Below, piece by piece: positions 29,890 through 42,071 of a stretch of DNA of 64,000 nucleotides. Source of the stretch: an uncultured Desulfobacterales bacterium (GTDB lineage Bacteria; Desulfobacterota; Desulfobulbia; Desulfobulbales; Desulfocapsaceae). The stretch's first letter is position 1; the number at the start of each line of letters is the position of its first letter. The notes beneath the pieces are model-generated. The model saw only the letters and a list, made by a program, of their open reading frames with translations, searched no databases and was not told where the DNA came from. A program made the position numbers and the translations under genes. Location of the stretch: assembly GCA_937915545.1 (NCBI GenBank), contig CALGIJ010000005.1, positions 28,923-92,922 of the forward strand. Reading direction: 5' to 3'.

Positions 29890-30697
29890 GGCCTTTCTCC
29901 GTAATGTTGAGATATTCACGGTTGCCATGAAAGCTGTCCTGTCCTGGCGCTGTCGGGGGGAAGGCTCTCCCCAAGGAAATGGCCGCTTCAGGTCATGGCG
30001 GATATGTTTCGCATCTCCTTGTGCCGCGGTGCAGCGGCCTTGATCGGGCGCCGCTTGATACTCACCATGTCGGAGCGGTCCCAATGGGGCAGACTAAGAC
30101 GTGGCCGGATCCGGGGTGAGGGGTGCATGACGACACTATATTGCTACGTTGAAATAAGAGTGGATGGGGCCTCGGCGGTTGCTGGAGTTAGCTCGCAGAG
30201 GCCGTCTGTCCCTGCATTATATTATCTGATATGTGCTTATATACTTGATAATGTATTTTGTTCAACAGCAAATGTTGGAGAGTTGGTTGCAACGAACAGT
30301 TAATGTTTTTATGTAATAATCACGTTAAAACATGAATTATAAGATATTACAATGTAATAATTAGCGATAGGAACGAAACCATCGAGGTGTTGTAGTGGTG
30401 ACGATGGGTCACGGACCAGGAACTCTGTGATCGATGCGGGGGGCGACGTCTTGGGAGTTGAAAGCGATTTCACTGGGACAGAGACCTCCGCTTACCCCAA
30501 TAGACAATCACCTTGCTTCCCAGGGCAACCCGTGGTTAGTAGCAGATCAGGTCATTGCTGGCTCACCACGCACAGTGGCCAAGGTTCGCTTACCCTTCAG
30601 GGTGGCGGCGCATCGCTGCCGGCCCGGATAGCAGGAAGCCACTTGCCTGGGGAGGGGAGCCCCCGCCCTGTCGACAATTCCCCGCAGTGAGGACACA
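29890..30697. other. 800-bp gene-free region between dctQ and gltB
   Basis: No convincing coding region. The dctQ-proximal 250 bp is G+C-rich. About 30200-30375 is strongly AT-rich and holds repeats annotated separately; it probably contains the promoters. From about 30380 to 30690 the DNA is G+C-rich again and would be a long gltB leader, with short stems such as TGAAA-GCGA-TTTCA (30460s) and an imperfect GTGGT...ACCAC hairpin at about 30531-30569. I could not match it to a known RNA family. Confidence 0.5.
30311..30361. promoter_or_regulatory. Direct repeat ATGTAATAAT and palindrome ATTACAATGTAAT upstream of gltB
   Basis: ATGTAATAAT occurs at 30311-30320 and 30352-30361, 41 bp apart (about four helical turns). 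The second copy overlaps the palindrome ATTACA-A-TGTAAT (30346-30358). The arrangement suggests a regulator binding at two phased sites in the promoter region. Confidence 0.4.
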
Positions 30698-35164
<4,467 letters not shown>

Positions 35165-35174
35165 GGAGAAACGG

Positions 35175-36587
35175 ATGAGCGGCAATCTCTATCAGTTCGT
35201 CGAGGTAAAGCGGGTCGATCCGCAGAAGAAGGCCGTCGAGGAGCGGTGTCGCGGCTTCGTCGAGATCTCCCACCCCTTCCAGTGCGGCCAGGCGCGCATG
35301 CAGGCCGACCGCTGTCTGGCCTGCGGCAACCCCTACTGCGAGTGGCGTTGCCCGGTGCACAACTACATCCCCGACTGGCTGCGCCTCGCCTTTGCCGGGC
35401 GCATCGTCCAGGCGGCCGAGCTCTGCCACCAGACCAACAGCCTGCCGGAGGTCTGCGGCCGGGTCTGCCCCCAGGACCGCCTCTGTGAGGGCGCCTGCAC
35501 CCTCAACGACGATTTCGGCGCGGTGACCATCGGCGCCATCGAGAAGTACATCGTCGACACCGCACTGCAGATGGGCTGGCGGCCGGACCTCAGCCGGGTC
35601 AAGGCCAGCGGGCGGAAGGTGGCGGTGATCGGCGCCGGCCCGGCCGGGCTGGCCTGTGCCGACGTGCTGACCCGCAACGGCGTGGCGGCAACCGTCTACG
35701 ACCGCCATCCGGAGATCGGCGGCCTGCTCACCTACGGCATCCCCGCCTTCAAGCTGGAGAAGAAGGTCATGGAGCTGCGCCGGCGCGTCTTTGCCGATAT
35801 GGGTATCGAGTTCCGCCTCGGCGTCGAGGTCGACGACACCCTCTTCGCCGAGCTGCTTGCCTCCCATGACGCGGTCATGGTCGCCGTCGGTGCCTACCGG
35901 GCGACCAGCGGCGGCCTGCCCGGCGAGGACGCCCCCGGCGTGTATCGCGCCCTGGACTATCTCATTGGCAACACCGACCGCCTCCTGGGTGGGCGGCGCG
36001 AGCGCTACCCCTATGTCGACCTGTCCGGCCGGCGGGTGGTGGTGCTCGGTGGCGGCGACACCGCCATGGACTGCCTGCGCACCGCCATTCGCCAGGGAGC
36101 GGCCGAGGCCTCCTGTGTCTACCGGCGCGACCGCGTCAATATGCCCGGCTCGCGCCGCGAGGTCGCCAACGCCGAGGAAGAGGGGGCGAATTTCCTCTGG
36201 AACCTGCAGCCGCAGGCCATAGAAGTGGATGGGAAAGGAGAGGTGTGCGGGGTGCGGGTGGTGTCGACCCGCCTTAGCGAGGCGGACGGGCGCGGCAGAA
36301 GACGGCCCGAGGCGATTCCCGGCAGCGAGCGGGTGGTGGCGGCCGATGCGGTCATCCTCGCCTTCGGCTACAAGCCCAGCCCGCCGCCATGGCTGGCCCT
36401 GGCCGGGGTGGGTTGCGACGAGGGCGGCCGCATCGTCGCCCCGGCGGCGGCCCCTTATCCCCAGCAGACCGCCAACCCCAAGGTCTTCGCCGGGGGCGAT
36501 GCGGTGCGCGGGTCCGACCTGGTGGTCACCGCCATCGCCGAGGGGCGGGCGGCGGCCCAGGGTATCCTTTCCTGGCTGGAGGTGTAG
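35175..36587 (+). CDS. gltD: Glutamate synthase, small subunit
   Basis: The FAD/NADPH-oxidising partner that feeds electrons to GltB. It has 470 residues, typical for GltD. The N-terminal Fe-S region shows CLACGNPYCEWRCPVHNYIP and CGRVCPQDRLCEGACTL. FAD binding is at VAVIGAGPAGLACADVL and NADPH binding at RVVVLGGGDTAMDCLRTA. The C-terminal VFAGGDAVRGSDLVVTAIAEGR is the FAD-closing motif. The start follows GAGGAGAAACGG, 10 bp after gltB. Confidence 0.97.
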   Translation: MSGNLYQFVEVKRVDPQKKAVEERCRGFVEISHPFQCGQARMQADRCLACGNPYCEWRCPVHNYIPDWLRLAFAGRIVQAAELCHQTNSLPEVCGRVCPQDRLCEGACTLNDDFGAVTIGAIEKYIVDTALQMGWRPDLSRVKASGRKVAVIGAGPAGLACADVLTRNGVAATVYDRHPEIGGLLTYGIPAFKLEKKVMELRRRVFADMGIEFRLGVEVDDTLFAELLASHDAVMVAVGAYRATSGGLPGEDAPGVYRALDYLIGNTDRLLGGRRERYPYVDLSGRRVVVLGGGDTAMDCLRTAIRQGAAEASCVYRRDRVNMPGSRREVANAEEEGANFLWNLQPQAIEVDGKGEVCGVRVVSTRLSEADGRGRRRPEAIPGSERVVAADAVILAFGYKPSPPPWLALAGVGCDEGGRIVAPAAAPYPQQTANPKVFAGGDAVRGSDLVVTAIAEGRAAAQGILSWLEV

Positions 36588-36610
36588 CGTGCGCAGCGTC
36601 GCCGGCTGAG

Positions 36611-37060
36611 CTATTTCCTGCCCTGGCGGGCCTGCTCGATGAGGTAGCTGTTGACCGCTTCCTGCAGGGTCTGCACGGCGAGGGTGGCGCAGTGCTCTTC
36701 CTGCTCGGGAAAGGTGCCGATAAAGCGCAGCACCTCGTCGCCGCTCATGTCGAGCACCTCGTCGAGGCTCCTGCCGGTGGCCAGTTCGGCGGCAAAGGAG
36801 CCGGCCACGGCGCTCGAACCGCAGCCATCGGTGGTGTACTGTGCCCGCTCGATGCGGCCATCCTTGATCTTGACGAACATGCTCATGGTGTCGCCGCAGC
36901 CGCCGGTGAGGCGCGCGCTGCTGTCGGCATCGGCCATGGCGCCACAGAATTTCGGGTTGCGCCAGCGCTCGAAGCCTTTGTCGCCCAGGGCTTCGCGGGC
37001 CTCGGCATGGACTTCGCTCTCGATCTTGCGCACCATTTCCTCAAATTGCTGGTCGTTCAT
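36611..37060 (-). CDS. IscU/NifU N-terminal domain-like Fe-S scaffold protein
   Basis: A 149-residue protein related to the IscU/NifU scaffold on which Fe-S clusters are assembled. Candidate ligands are NPKFCGAMADAD, GGCGDTM, TDGCGSSAVAGS and EEHCATLA, in the order expected for the three scaffold cysteines. It differs from standard IscU near the first Cys. It is the last gene of the long minus-strand ORP-like gene set, 37 bp after an ORP-type protein, which suggests a cluster-assembly role for that system rather than general Isc function. No IscS or NifS gene is nearby. Confidence 0.8.
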   Translation of the reverse strand: MNDQQFEEMVRKIESEVHAEAREALGDKGFERWRNPKFCGAMADADSSARLTGGCGDTMSMFVKIKDGRIERAQYTTDGCGSSAVAGSFAAELATGRSLDEVLDMSGDEVLRFIGTFPEQEEHCATLAVQTLQEAVNSYLIEQARQGRK

Positions 37061-37097
37061 TTTCTGTCTGCCTTTGCGTGGTCCGGGAAAAGGGCCA

Positions 37098-37457
37098 TTA
37101 CCAGTGTCCTTCCTTATTGGGGCCTTCGCTGTACACGTACTTGCCTGCCTTGAAGTTCTCCACCACCTCGCGGACCGTACCGGAGACGTCGTTGACCACC
37201 TTGATGTCCGCCGCCGAGACGGTGGTGAAGGCGTTGGGGCCGCAGTAGCCGGTGAGCAGGACCTGTGCCCCGCGATCGGCGACCATGGTCGCCGCCTGGA
37301 TGCCGGCGCCCTTGAAGGCGTTGACGTTGGCCTGGTTGTCGAGGGCTTCGACCGCCATGGTCTCGGTATCGACGAGGAGGATGTAGGAGGCCCGGCCGAA
37401 GCGGGGGTCCACCGCGTCGTCCAGCCCTGTGCCTTTTGATGTAACCGCGATTTTCAT
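37098..37457 (-). CDS. NifX/NifB-family protein, orange protein (ORP)-like
   Basis: A 119-residue single-domain member of the dinitrogenase Fe-Mo-cofactor-binding family (NifX/NafY/NifB C-terminal fold). MKIAVTSKGTGLDDAVDPRFGRASYILLVD-type start, GAGIQAA and LLTGYCGPNAF fit the family. Size and context fit the orange protein of Desulfovibrio, which binds a Mo-Cu-sulfide cluster; whether this protein does is inference. A start with GCAAAGGAGAACCT before ATG 37457 was preferred over a longer in-frame form. Confidence 0.82.
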   Translation of the reverse strand: MKIAVTSKGTGLDDAVDPRFGRASYILLVDTETMAVEALDNQANVNAFKGAGIQAATMVADRGAQVLLTGYCGPNAFTTVSAADIKVVNDVSGTVREVVENFKAGKYVYSEGPNKEGHW

Positions 37458-37578
37458 AGGTTCTCCTTTGCTGGTTCCCGGCTGGGGAACGGCCTGGTGC
37501 AACCACGCCTTTGTTCAGCCGGCAAATCTCTGGGAAGGGCCGCCCGGCCGTGGGCCGGGCCGTGCTCCTTCTCCCATG

Positions 37579-37600
37579 CCTCCCGCCGGGGGGCGGGAGG
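37579..37600 (-). terminator. GC-rich hairpin after the 37615 gene
   Basis: CCTCCCGCC-GGGG-GGCGGGAGG is a perfect 9-bp stem, 14 nt past the stop of the NifX-like gene on the minus strand. There is no T-tract. A second stem GCCCGGCC-GTG-GGCCGGGC lies further along. They may attenuate or segment the long operon. Confidence 0.45.
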
Positions 37601-37614
37601 TCATGCACCGCGGA

Positions 37615-37998
37615 TCAGTGGCCGCCACCGCCGCCGCAGACCTGATGGTCGCCGATCATCGGCAGCTTGCCGGCGATCATGTCCATGACCACCGGGCGGA
37701 TCTCCTGGCGCTCGCCGTCATAGTAAACGTCGATGCCGACCTGCCTGAAGCCCATCAGCGGCCGCATGCCGATGCCGCCGACCACCAGGCGCTGCACCTT
37801 GTTGGCGGCCAGCAGCTGGACCGGCACCATGCAGCCGCCCTGGACGTGCTCCTTGTTGGGGAGGACCGAGACTTCCTTGATTTCGCCGTCCTCGAAGTCT
37901 ACCAGGGTGAAGACGTCGCAGTGACCGAAGTGGCCGGCCCTGAGGCCGTCGAGACCGCCTTGTCCTTCCGAGGGAATCGCCAAACGTACTTTTGCCAT
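37615..37998 (-). CDS. NifX/NifB-family protein
   Basis: A 127-residue protein of the dinitrogenase Fe-Mo-cofactor family. It begins MAKVRLAIPSEGQGGLDGLRAGHFGHCDVFTLV-type sequence, where the HFGHC block is characteristic of NifB-tail-like proteins. It has GGCMVPVQLLAANK and a C-terminal metal-binding-looking tail CGGGGGH. It lies 21 bp after the MinD-like gene at 38020, within the ORP-like operon. The presence of several paralogues here suggests hetero-oligomeric cluster-binding proteins. Confidence 0.82.
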   Translation of the reverse strand: MAKVRLAIPSEGQGGLDGLRAGHFGHCDVFTLVDFEDGEIKEVSVLPNKEHVQGGCMVPVQLLAANKVQRLVVGGIGMRPLMGFRQVGIDVYYDGERQEIRPVVMDMIAGKLPMIGDHQVCGGGGGH

Positions 37999-38019
37999 GA
38001 TGTGTTACCTCTTCTCGTT

Positions 38020-38928
38020 CTATTGGATGGTTGATGAAAAATCCTTGATCCCCAGCGGGTTGAGAGCCGGAGAAGAGAGGATGTCGTGCCAGACTGCGGT
38101 GATGGCGGCGGCTGCCGCCGAATTCTTGTCGTACTCGAGAATATTCTTGCCGGCGATCATTGCCCGGGTGAAGATGGGGTCGAAGGGCACCCGCCCGACG
38201 ACGCGCATCTTGCGCTGCACGGCATAGTCTTCGATGCGCGCGGTCATCTCCGGGTTGAGATCGAACTTGTTGATGCACACCAGCCCCGGCACGCGGAAGT
38301 GGGCGGCGAGATCGGCGACGCGCGCCATATCGTGCAGGCCGGAAACCGTCGGCTCGACGATGATCACCAGGGCGGTGGCCCCGCCGATGGCGGCGATCAC
38401 CGGGCAGCCGATGCCGGGGGGGCCGTCGGTGAGGATCATGCCCAGGCCCTTCTCCTCGGCGAGCTGCATGGTCTCGCGCCGAACCAGGCTGACCAGCTTG
38501 CCGGAGTTCTCCTCGGCGATGCCCAGGCGGGCATGGACCATCGGCCCGAAGCGGGTCGAGGAGATATACCACTCGCCGCATTTCTGTACCGGAAAGTCGA
38601 TGGCCGACACCGGGCAGAGATCGACGCAGACGCCGCAGCCCTCGCAGGCGATATGGTCGACGACGTAGTCGGCGGAGATGGCCGCGAAGCGGCACAGCTC
38701 GCGGCAGCGGTCGCAGGAGGTGCAGTCGTCAGTGCGGATGTGCGCCTTGCTGCCGCCCATGAAGTCGGTGCGTTTCTCGATGTGCGGCGCCATGAGCAGA
38801 TGGAGGTCGGCGGCGTCGACATCGGCGTCGCAGAGCATCGCATTCTCTGCCAGGGAGGCGAAGGCCGCGGTGATGCTGGTCTTCCCCGTGCCGCCCTTGC
38901 CGCTTACAATTACCAGCTCTCGTATCAT
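38020..38928 (-). CDS. MinD-superfamily P-loop ATPase with inserted ferredoxin domain (first of pair)
   Basis: A 302-residue ATPase with a deviant Walker A (VSGKGGTGKTSITAAF) and an inserted two-[4Fe-4S] ferredoxin module (CTSCDRCRELCRF and CEGCGVCVDLCP, about residues 63-105). DGPPGIGCPV is the Walker B/switch region. Its start overlaps the stop of the next MinD-like gene by 4 bp. This tandem pair is the signature of the D. vulgaris orp operons (the DVU2103/DVU2104-type ATPases). In that organism the complex was linked to cell-division proteins; transfer of this role here is inference. Confidence 0.9.
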   Translation of the reverse strand: MIRELVIVSGKGGTGKTSITAAFASLAENAMLCDADVDAADLHLLMAPHIEKRTDFMGGSKAHIRTDDCTSCDRCRELCRFAAISADYVVDHIACEGCGVCVDLCPVSAIDFPVQKCGEWYISSTRFGPMVHARLGIAEENSGKLVSLVRRETMQLAEEKGLGMILTDGPPGIGCPVIAAIGGATALVIIVEPTVSGLHDMARVADLAAHFRVPGLVCINKFDLNPEMTARIEDYAVQRKMRVVGRVPFDPIFTRAMIAGKNILEYDKNSAAAAAITAVWHDILSSPALNPLGIKDFSSTIQ

Positions 38929-39779
38929 TGTCGTCTTCCTTGCCCAGCTGAAAGTGCTGCTATGCGGTCGTAGAGACCGCGGAAACGTTCCGCCCACTCC
39001 GGCATGGCGACGACTATCGGCGTGCCGCGGGAGTAGGCCTCGGCGATCTTGCGCTCGAAGGGGATCTCGAGGAGGATCGGCAACCCTTCTTTTTCGCAGT
39101 AGTGGCGCACGCGGTCGTCGCCCATGTCGGCGCGGTTGATGACCAGGCCGCAGGGAATGCCGAGGACGCGCACCGCCTCTACCGCCAGTTGCAGGTCGTG
39201 CAGGCCGAAGGGTGTCGGCTCGGTGACGAGGAGCACGAAGTCGGTGCCCCGCATGGCGGCGATCACCGGGCAGGAGGTGCCCGGCGGGGCGTCGATGATC
39301 ACCGTCTCCGCCCCGTCGAGGCGCTCGCGCACCTTGCGGATCAGTGGCGGCGACATGGCCTCGCCGACGCGCAGGCGGCCGTGGGCGAAGGCGAGGTCGC
39401 CGCTGTGGCCTTCCTCGATGGCGCCGAGCTCGCGCCGGCCTGGGGCGATGGCCCCTTCCGGGCAGACCTCGAGGCAACCTTCGCAGCTGTGGCACAGCTC
39501 GGGGAAGACGAGCACCTTGGCGCCAACCACGGTGATGGCGCGAAATCTGCAGATTTCCGCGCATTTCTTGCAGGCAGTGCAGCGTTCGGCGATGATCTCG
39601 GGGATGAAGGTGGTGACCGTCTCCGCCTCGTTGAGCTGCGGCGCGAGAAAGAGGTGGCAGTTGGGCTCCTCGACGTCGCAGTCGAGCAGCTTGACACCCG
39701 CTCCCAGGGAGAGGGCGAGGTTGGTGGCCACGGTGGTCTTGCCGGTGCCGCCCTTGCCGCTTGCTATGCTGATGATCAT
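38925..39779 (-). CDS. MinD-superfamily P-loop ATPase with inserted ferredoxin domain (second of pair)
   Basis: A 284-residue paralogue of the preceding ATPase. The deviant Walker A is IASGKGGTGKTTVATNLAL at the N-terminus. Ferredoxin ligands are CTACKKCAEICRF and CHSCEGCLEVCPEGAI. IIDAPPGTSCPV is the Walker B/switch block. The two genes are translationally coupled (ATGA) and their products probably form a heterodimer. It lies 16 bp after the receiver-like gene in the same operon. Confidence 0.9.
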   Translation of the reverse strand: MIISIASGKGGTGKTTVATNLALSLGAGVKLLDCDVEEPNCHLFLAPQLNEAETVTTFIPEIIAERCTACKKCAEICRFRAITVVGAKVLVFPELCHSCEGCLEVCPEGAIAPGRRELGAIEEGHSGDLAFAHGRLRVGEAMSPPLIRKVRERLDGAETVIIDAPPGTSCPVIAAMRGTDFVLLVTEPTPFGLHDLQLAVEAVRVLGIPCGLVINRADMGDDRVRHYCEKEGLPILLEIPFERKIAEAYSRGTPIVVAMPEWAERFRGLYDRIAALSAGQGRRQ

Positions 39780-39795
39780 TGGCGTTCTTCCTCTG

Positions 39796-40176
39796 TTACT
39801 CGGACAACAGCAGGTCGATGGACTGGAGAATCTTGACCATCTTCTCGGCCTCGGCGGCGCTCACCGCCTGCGGCAGCTGCATGAACAGGCCCAGCCCCTC
39901 GGTGGCCTCGTGGAACTCCTCCGGGGGCAGGGGGCTGACCAGGGCGCAGTTGACCAGCGGGTAGCGCTTGGCCAGCTGTCCGGCGCAGGCCCGGCCGGAG
40001 TCGTCGGCAAGCGAGCTGTCGAGGACCACCGCGGTCATCGTCTTGGTGCCGAGGACTGCGAAGGCCTCCTGCGCCGAGGTGGCCTGGAGAATGCCGAATT
40101 TTCCCGTATTTTTCAGATATTCGCTAAACTCGGCAAAGCGCTGCGGCTGTGCCGAGACGATGAGGATGCTGCGCAT
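39796..40176 (-). CDS. Degenerate receiver-like protein of the ORP-like operon
   Basis: A 126-residue protein with the shape of a response-regulator receiver (SILIVSAQPQRFAEF at the start, TAVVLDSSLADDSG at the phosphorylation strand) but without an output domain. The usual acidic pair after the first strand is replaced (IVSAQP), and the KP motif near the end reads LPQ. An Asp remains in VLDSS. It is therefore probably a pseudo-receiver that binds partners rather than a standard phosphorylated switch. A GGAG site precedes ATG 40176. It could correspond to the extra gene in the Desulfovibrio orp operon, but I cannot confirm this. Confidence 0.65.
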   Translation of the reverse strand: MRSILIVSAQPQRFAEFSEYLKNTGKFGILQATSAQEAFAVLGTKTMTAVVLDSSLADDSGRACAGQLAKRYPLVNCALVSPLPPEEFHEATEGLGLFMQLPQAVSAAEAEKMVKILQSIDLLLSE

Positions 40177-40210
40177 GAACCTCTCCACTGCGGATGAACA
40201 TTGATCTATG

Positions 40211-40237
40211 GCGGCGGCCCGGCTGGCGGGCCGCCGC
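40211..40237 (-). terminator. Strong intra-operon hairpin after the DUF5320-like gene
   Basis: GCGGCGGCCCG (40211-40221) pairs perfectly with CGGGCCGCCGC (40227-40237). It lies 15-40 nt after the stop of the Gly-rich gene and before the receiver-like gene, with no T-run. It is probably an attenuator or RNA-processing/stability element. Confidence 0.55.
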
Positions 40238-40251
40238 GACGTTTCGGGCCG

Positions 40252-40602
40252 CTAGCCCTGCGACTCGAGCCGGGTGATCTTCTCGCCCAGCTGGCGCAGC
40301 AGGTCTTCTGCCGCCCGGTACTGTTGTTTCAAGAGGTCGAGCTCGCTGGCGCTGTCCACGTCGGGCGGGGCGGCTGGTGTCGCCTGCTGCTGGCCACGGC
40401 CGCCTGCGCTCCCGACGCCGCAGCGCCCGCCGCCCATACCGCCACCCATACCGCCACCCTGGCCGCAGCCGCGACCCTGGCCGCCGCCCATGCCGCCACC
40501 CTGGCCACCGGCGTTCTGCCCGTCGCTTCTCCGGCACCTGCCGCCCTGTCCTCCACTGCCCTGGCCCTTTCCGGTGGGACCGTTCCGATCGAATCCAGGC
40601 AT
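40252..40602 (-). CDS. DUF5320-type Gly/Met/Arg-rich protein with C-terminal coiled coil
   Basis: A 116-residue protein of low complexity. It begins MPGFDRNGPTGKGQGSGG, fitting the MPxxDxxGPxGxG opening of DUF5320 proteins. The centre is made of GGGMGGG-type runs with scattered Cys. The last 35 residues (LDLLKQQYRAAEDLLRQLGEK) form a short coiled coil. It follows the NifX-like gene at 40671. A second copy of the same length is encoded at 44095, in the divergent ORP-like operon. Its function is unknown; in genomes such proteins travel with NifX/ORP-type genes. CCAAGGAGGAAGATC gives a strong ribosome site. Confidence 0.75.
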   Translation of the reverse strand: MPGFDRNGPTGKGQGSGGQGGRCRRSDGQNAGGQGGGMGGGQGRGCGQGGGMGGGMGGGRCGVGSAGGRGQQQATPAAPPDVDSASELDLLKQQYRAAEDLLRQLGEKITRLESQG

Positions 40603-40670
40603 GATCTTCCTCCTTGGTTGATTCTGGTTGCTCTGCGGGTCGCTTTGCGTCCGCTGCGGGACCGACAGCG

Positions 40671-41072
40671 CTAGCTTGTCAGCGTCCCGTCGCCTGCCGT
40701 GGTGATCTCCTCGTCGCGCCTGGCGCGGCAGCATCTCTGCCAGCGGCAGCCGGGCATGGCGTACCGGTCGAGCGGTTTGCCCTGCACGAAGACCCGCAGG
40801 ATTTCTTCGGCGTCTCCGGTGAGAAAGGAGATGACGCTGATCTTGCGCGACTCGAGCAGATGCGCCGGGGTGGCGCACAGGGCGCCGCAGATGAGCACAT
40901 CGACGCGGCACTCCTCGAGCAGGCGCACGAAGCGCTCGAACTGCCCTACCGGGGTGTGCAGGATCCTCCGCTCGACGACCTTCCTGCCGCTGACCTCGGC
41001 GATCATCAAGGTTTTGGCGGCATCACAGACAGGTGAGATTCGTGTATCCCAGAGGGTGATGGCGACATTCAT
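40671..41072 (-). CDS. NifX/NifB-family protein, first gene of the sigma54-controlled minus operon
   Basis: A 133-residue protein of the dinitrogenase Fe-Mo-cofactor family (MNVAITLWDTRISPVCDAAK start; VDVLICGALCATPAHLLE). Its C-terminus is unusual: MPGCRWQRCCRARRDEEI, Cys- and Arg-rich, and shared in style with the paralogue at 43650 (MPGCRRRRGRFR). It directly follows a sigma54 promoter at 41111-41126 and a strong GGCAGCAAAGGAGC ribosome site. It probably leads the operon that runs down to 36611. Confidence 0.82.
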   Translation of the reverse strand: MNVAITLWDTRISPVCDAAKTLMIAEVSGRKVVERRILHTPVGQFERFVRLLEECRVDVLICGALCATPAHLLESRKISVISFLTGDAEEILRVFVQGKPLDRYAMPGCRWQRCCRARRDEEITTAGDGTLTS

Positions 41073-41110
41073 GGCCGTTGCTCCTTTGCTGCCCATTTTG
41101 CAGGAGACAA

Positions 41111-41126
41111 AGCAAACGGAGTGCCA
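41111..41126 (-). promoter_or_regulatory. Sigma54 (-24/-12) promoter of the minus ORP-like operon
   Basis: On the minus strand the site reads TGGCACTCCGTTTGCT. It matches TGGCAC-N5-TTGCW in all positions except the optional G at position 7, and it has the correct GG-to-GC spacing. It lies about 40 bp upstream of the NifX-like ATG at 41072. Palindromic activator sites sit about 120 bp further upstream. Confidence 0.88.
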
Positions 41127-41221
41127 GAATCGGATGTAAAAAAGCATGTGGCATGAAAACGGAGGCTTGGCGCGGAGGCGGCTGGACCAGGCAGGGGCGG
41201 CGAGGGGAGTGCGGTCGCGGT

Positions 41222-41290
41222 GCTGCGACTCTCTGCGACTGTCGTCGGTCGCAATGTTGCGACTGTCTCCGCGACAGCGGTAGTGCGACT
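41222..41290. promoter_or_regulatory. Upstream activator site cluster for the minus ORP-like operon
   Basis: A perfect inverted repeat GTCGCAA-TG-TTGCGAC at 41248-41263 is flanked by further TGCGACT copies at 41224, 41234 and 41284 and by CTGTC-TCCGC-GACAG at 41263-41277. Position (100-160 bp before the sigma54 promoter) and symmetry are those of enhancer-binding-protein sites. The probable binder is the activator encoded at 42072. Confidence 0.7.
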
Positions 41291-41319
41291 GGGGGTAGCC
41301 GCAGGGGGGGCGTGGCGCG

Positions 41320-41781
41320 CTAGAAGATGCCGAAGTCGACCCCGGCGGCGAGCGTCTGGCCGAGTTCTTCAACCGCCGCCACCTCCTCGTCCCCGGGCGG
41401 GCCGACGAGACGCAGGTGCTCCAGGGCCTTCTTCCACTTGTAACCGGCGGCGAGGCGTTCGATCTGGGTGATGGCGCCGCGCCCGTCGTTGCCGGCGCAG
41501 ACGAAGACCACGAAGGGCAGGCCCTGGGTGCGCTCCGCCGCCGCCTGGTAGGTGCGGTCGAAGAAGTCCTTGATCATTCCGGCCATGGTGCCGAAGTACT
41601 CCGGCGAGCCGATGGCGATGGCCTGGCAGGAGAGGAGATCATCGAGTCCGGCCTCGCCGGCCCGCCTGAGGCGCACCTCCACCTCCGGCTCCCGGGATGC
41701 GCCGATGGCGAAGTGGTGGGCGAGTTTCTCCATGGTGCCGCCCTGGGAGTGGTAGATGACGAGGATGGTCTTGCCGGGCAT
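41320..41781 (-). CDS. Flavodoxin / NADPH-dependent FMN reductase-like protein
   Basis: A 153-residue flavodoxin-fold protein. The FMN phosphate-binding loop is VIYHSQGGTMEKLA near the N-terminus; IAIGSPEYFGTMAGMIKDFFDRTY and VFVCAGNDGRGA are the other isoalloxazine-contacting regions. It resembles NAD(P)H:quinone oxidoreductase/iron-sulfur flavoprotein relatives without extra Cys clusters. It is transcribed from its own promoter, away from the sigma54 activator, and its 3' end runs into the activator-site region. A link with the ORP-like genes is by position only. Confidence 0.82.
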   Translation of the reverse strand: MPGKTILVIYHSQGGTMEKLAHHFAIGASREPEVEVRLRRAGEAGLDDLLSCQAIAIGSPEYFGTMAGMIKDFFDRTYQAAAERTQGLPFVVFVCAGNDGRGAITQIERLAAGYKWKKALEHLRLVGPPGDEEVAAVEELGQTLAAGVDFGIF

Positions 41782-42071
41782 GGTGCAGCCTCCTGTGCCG
41801 TGGGCCGGTCTTCGTGGGGCGGCCGCAAGGCGTCTCGCCCTTATCCGTCACCCATGCTAGCCTGCCCCGCCTGCGACGGCAACGCTTTTCTCAATAAGGG
41901 CCCGGGCATCGTCGCGGGGTATGCCGAGCTTGTTCTTCCTGTCGTCGTCTATGCTTTGGCCCTGGAAGGTCTGCTCTGCGATGGCGCTTGCTTTTCTCCT
42001 CTTGTCGACCAATACTGTACAAATGCACGTAACGACCGTTGTCGGCCCCTAGGCCGAACGAGGTGGCAGCG

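Noticed and set aside
30427..30690. An 87-codon open frame in the gltB leader
   Set aside because: No start signal, no recognisable domain, and composition like random translation of a structured leader.
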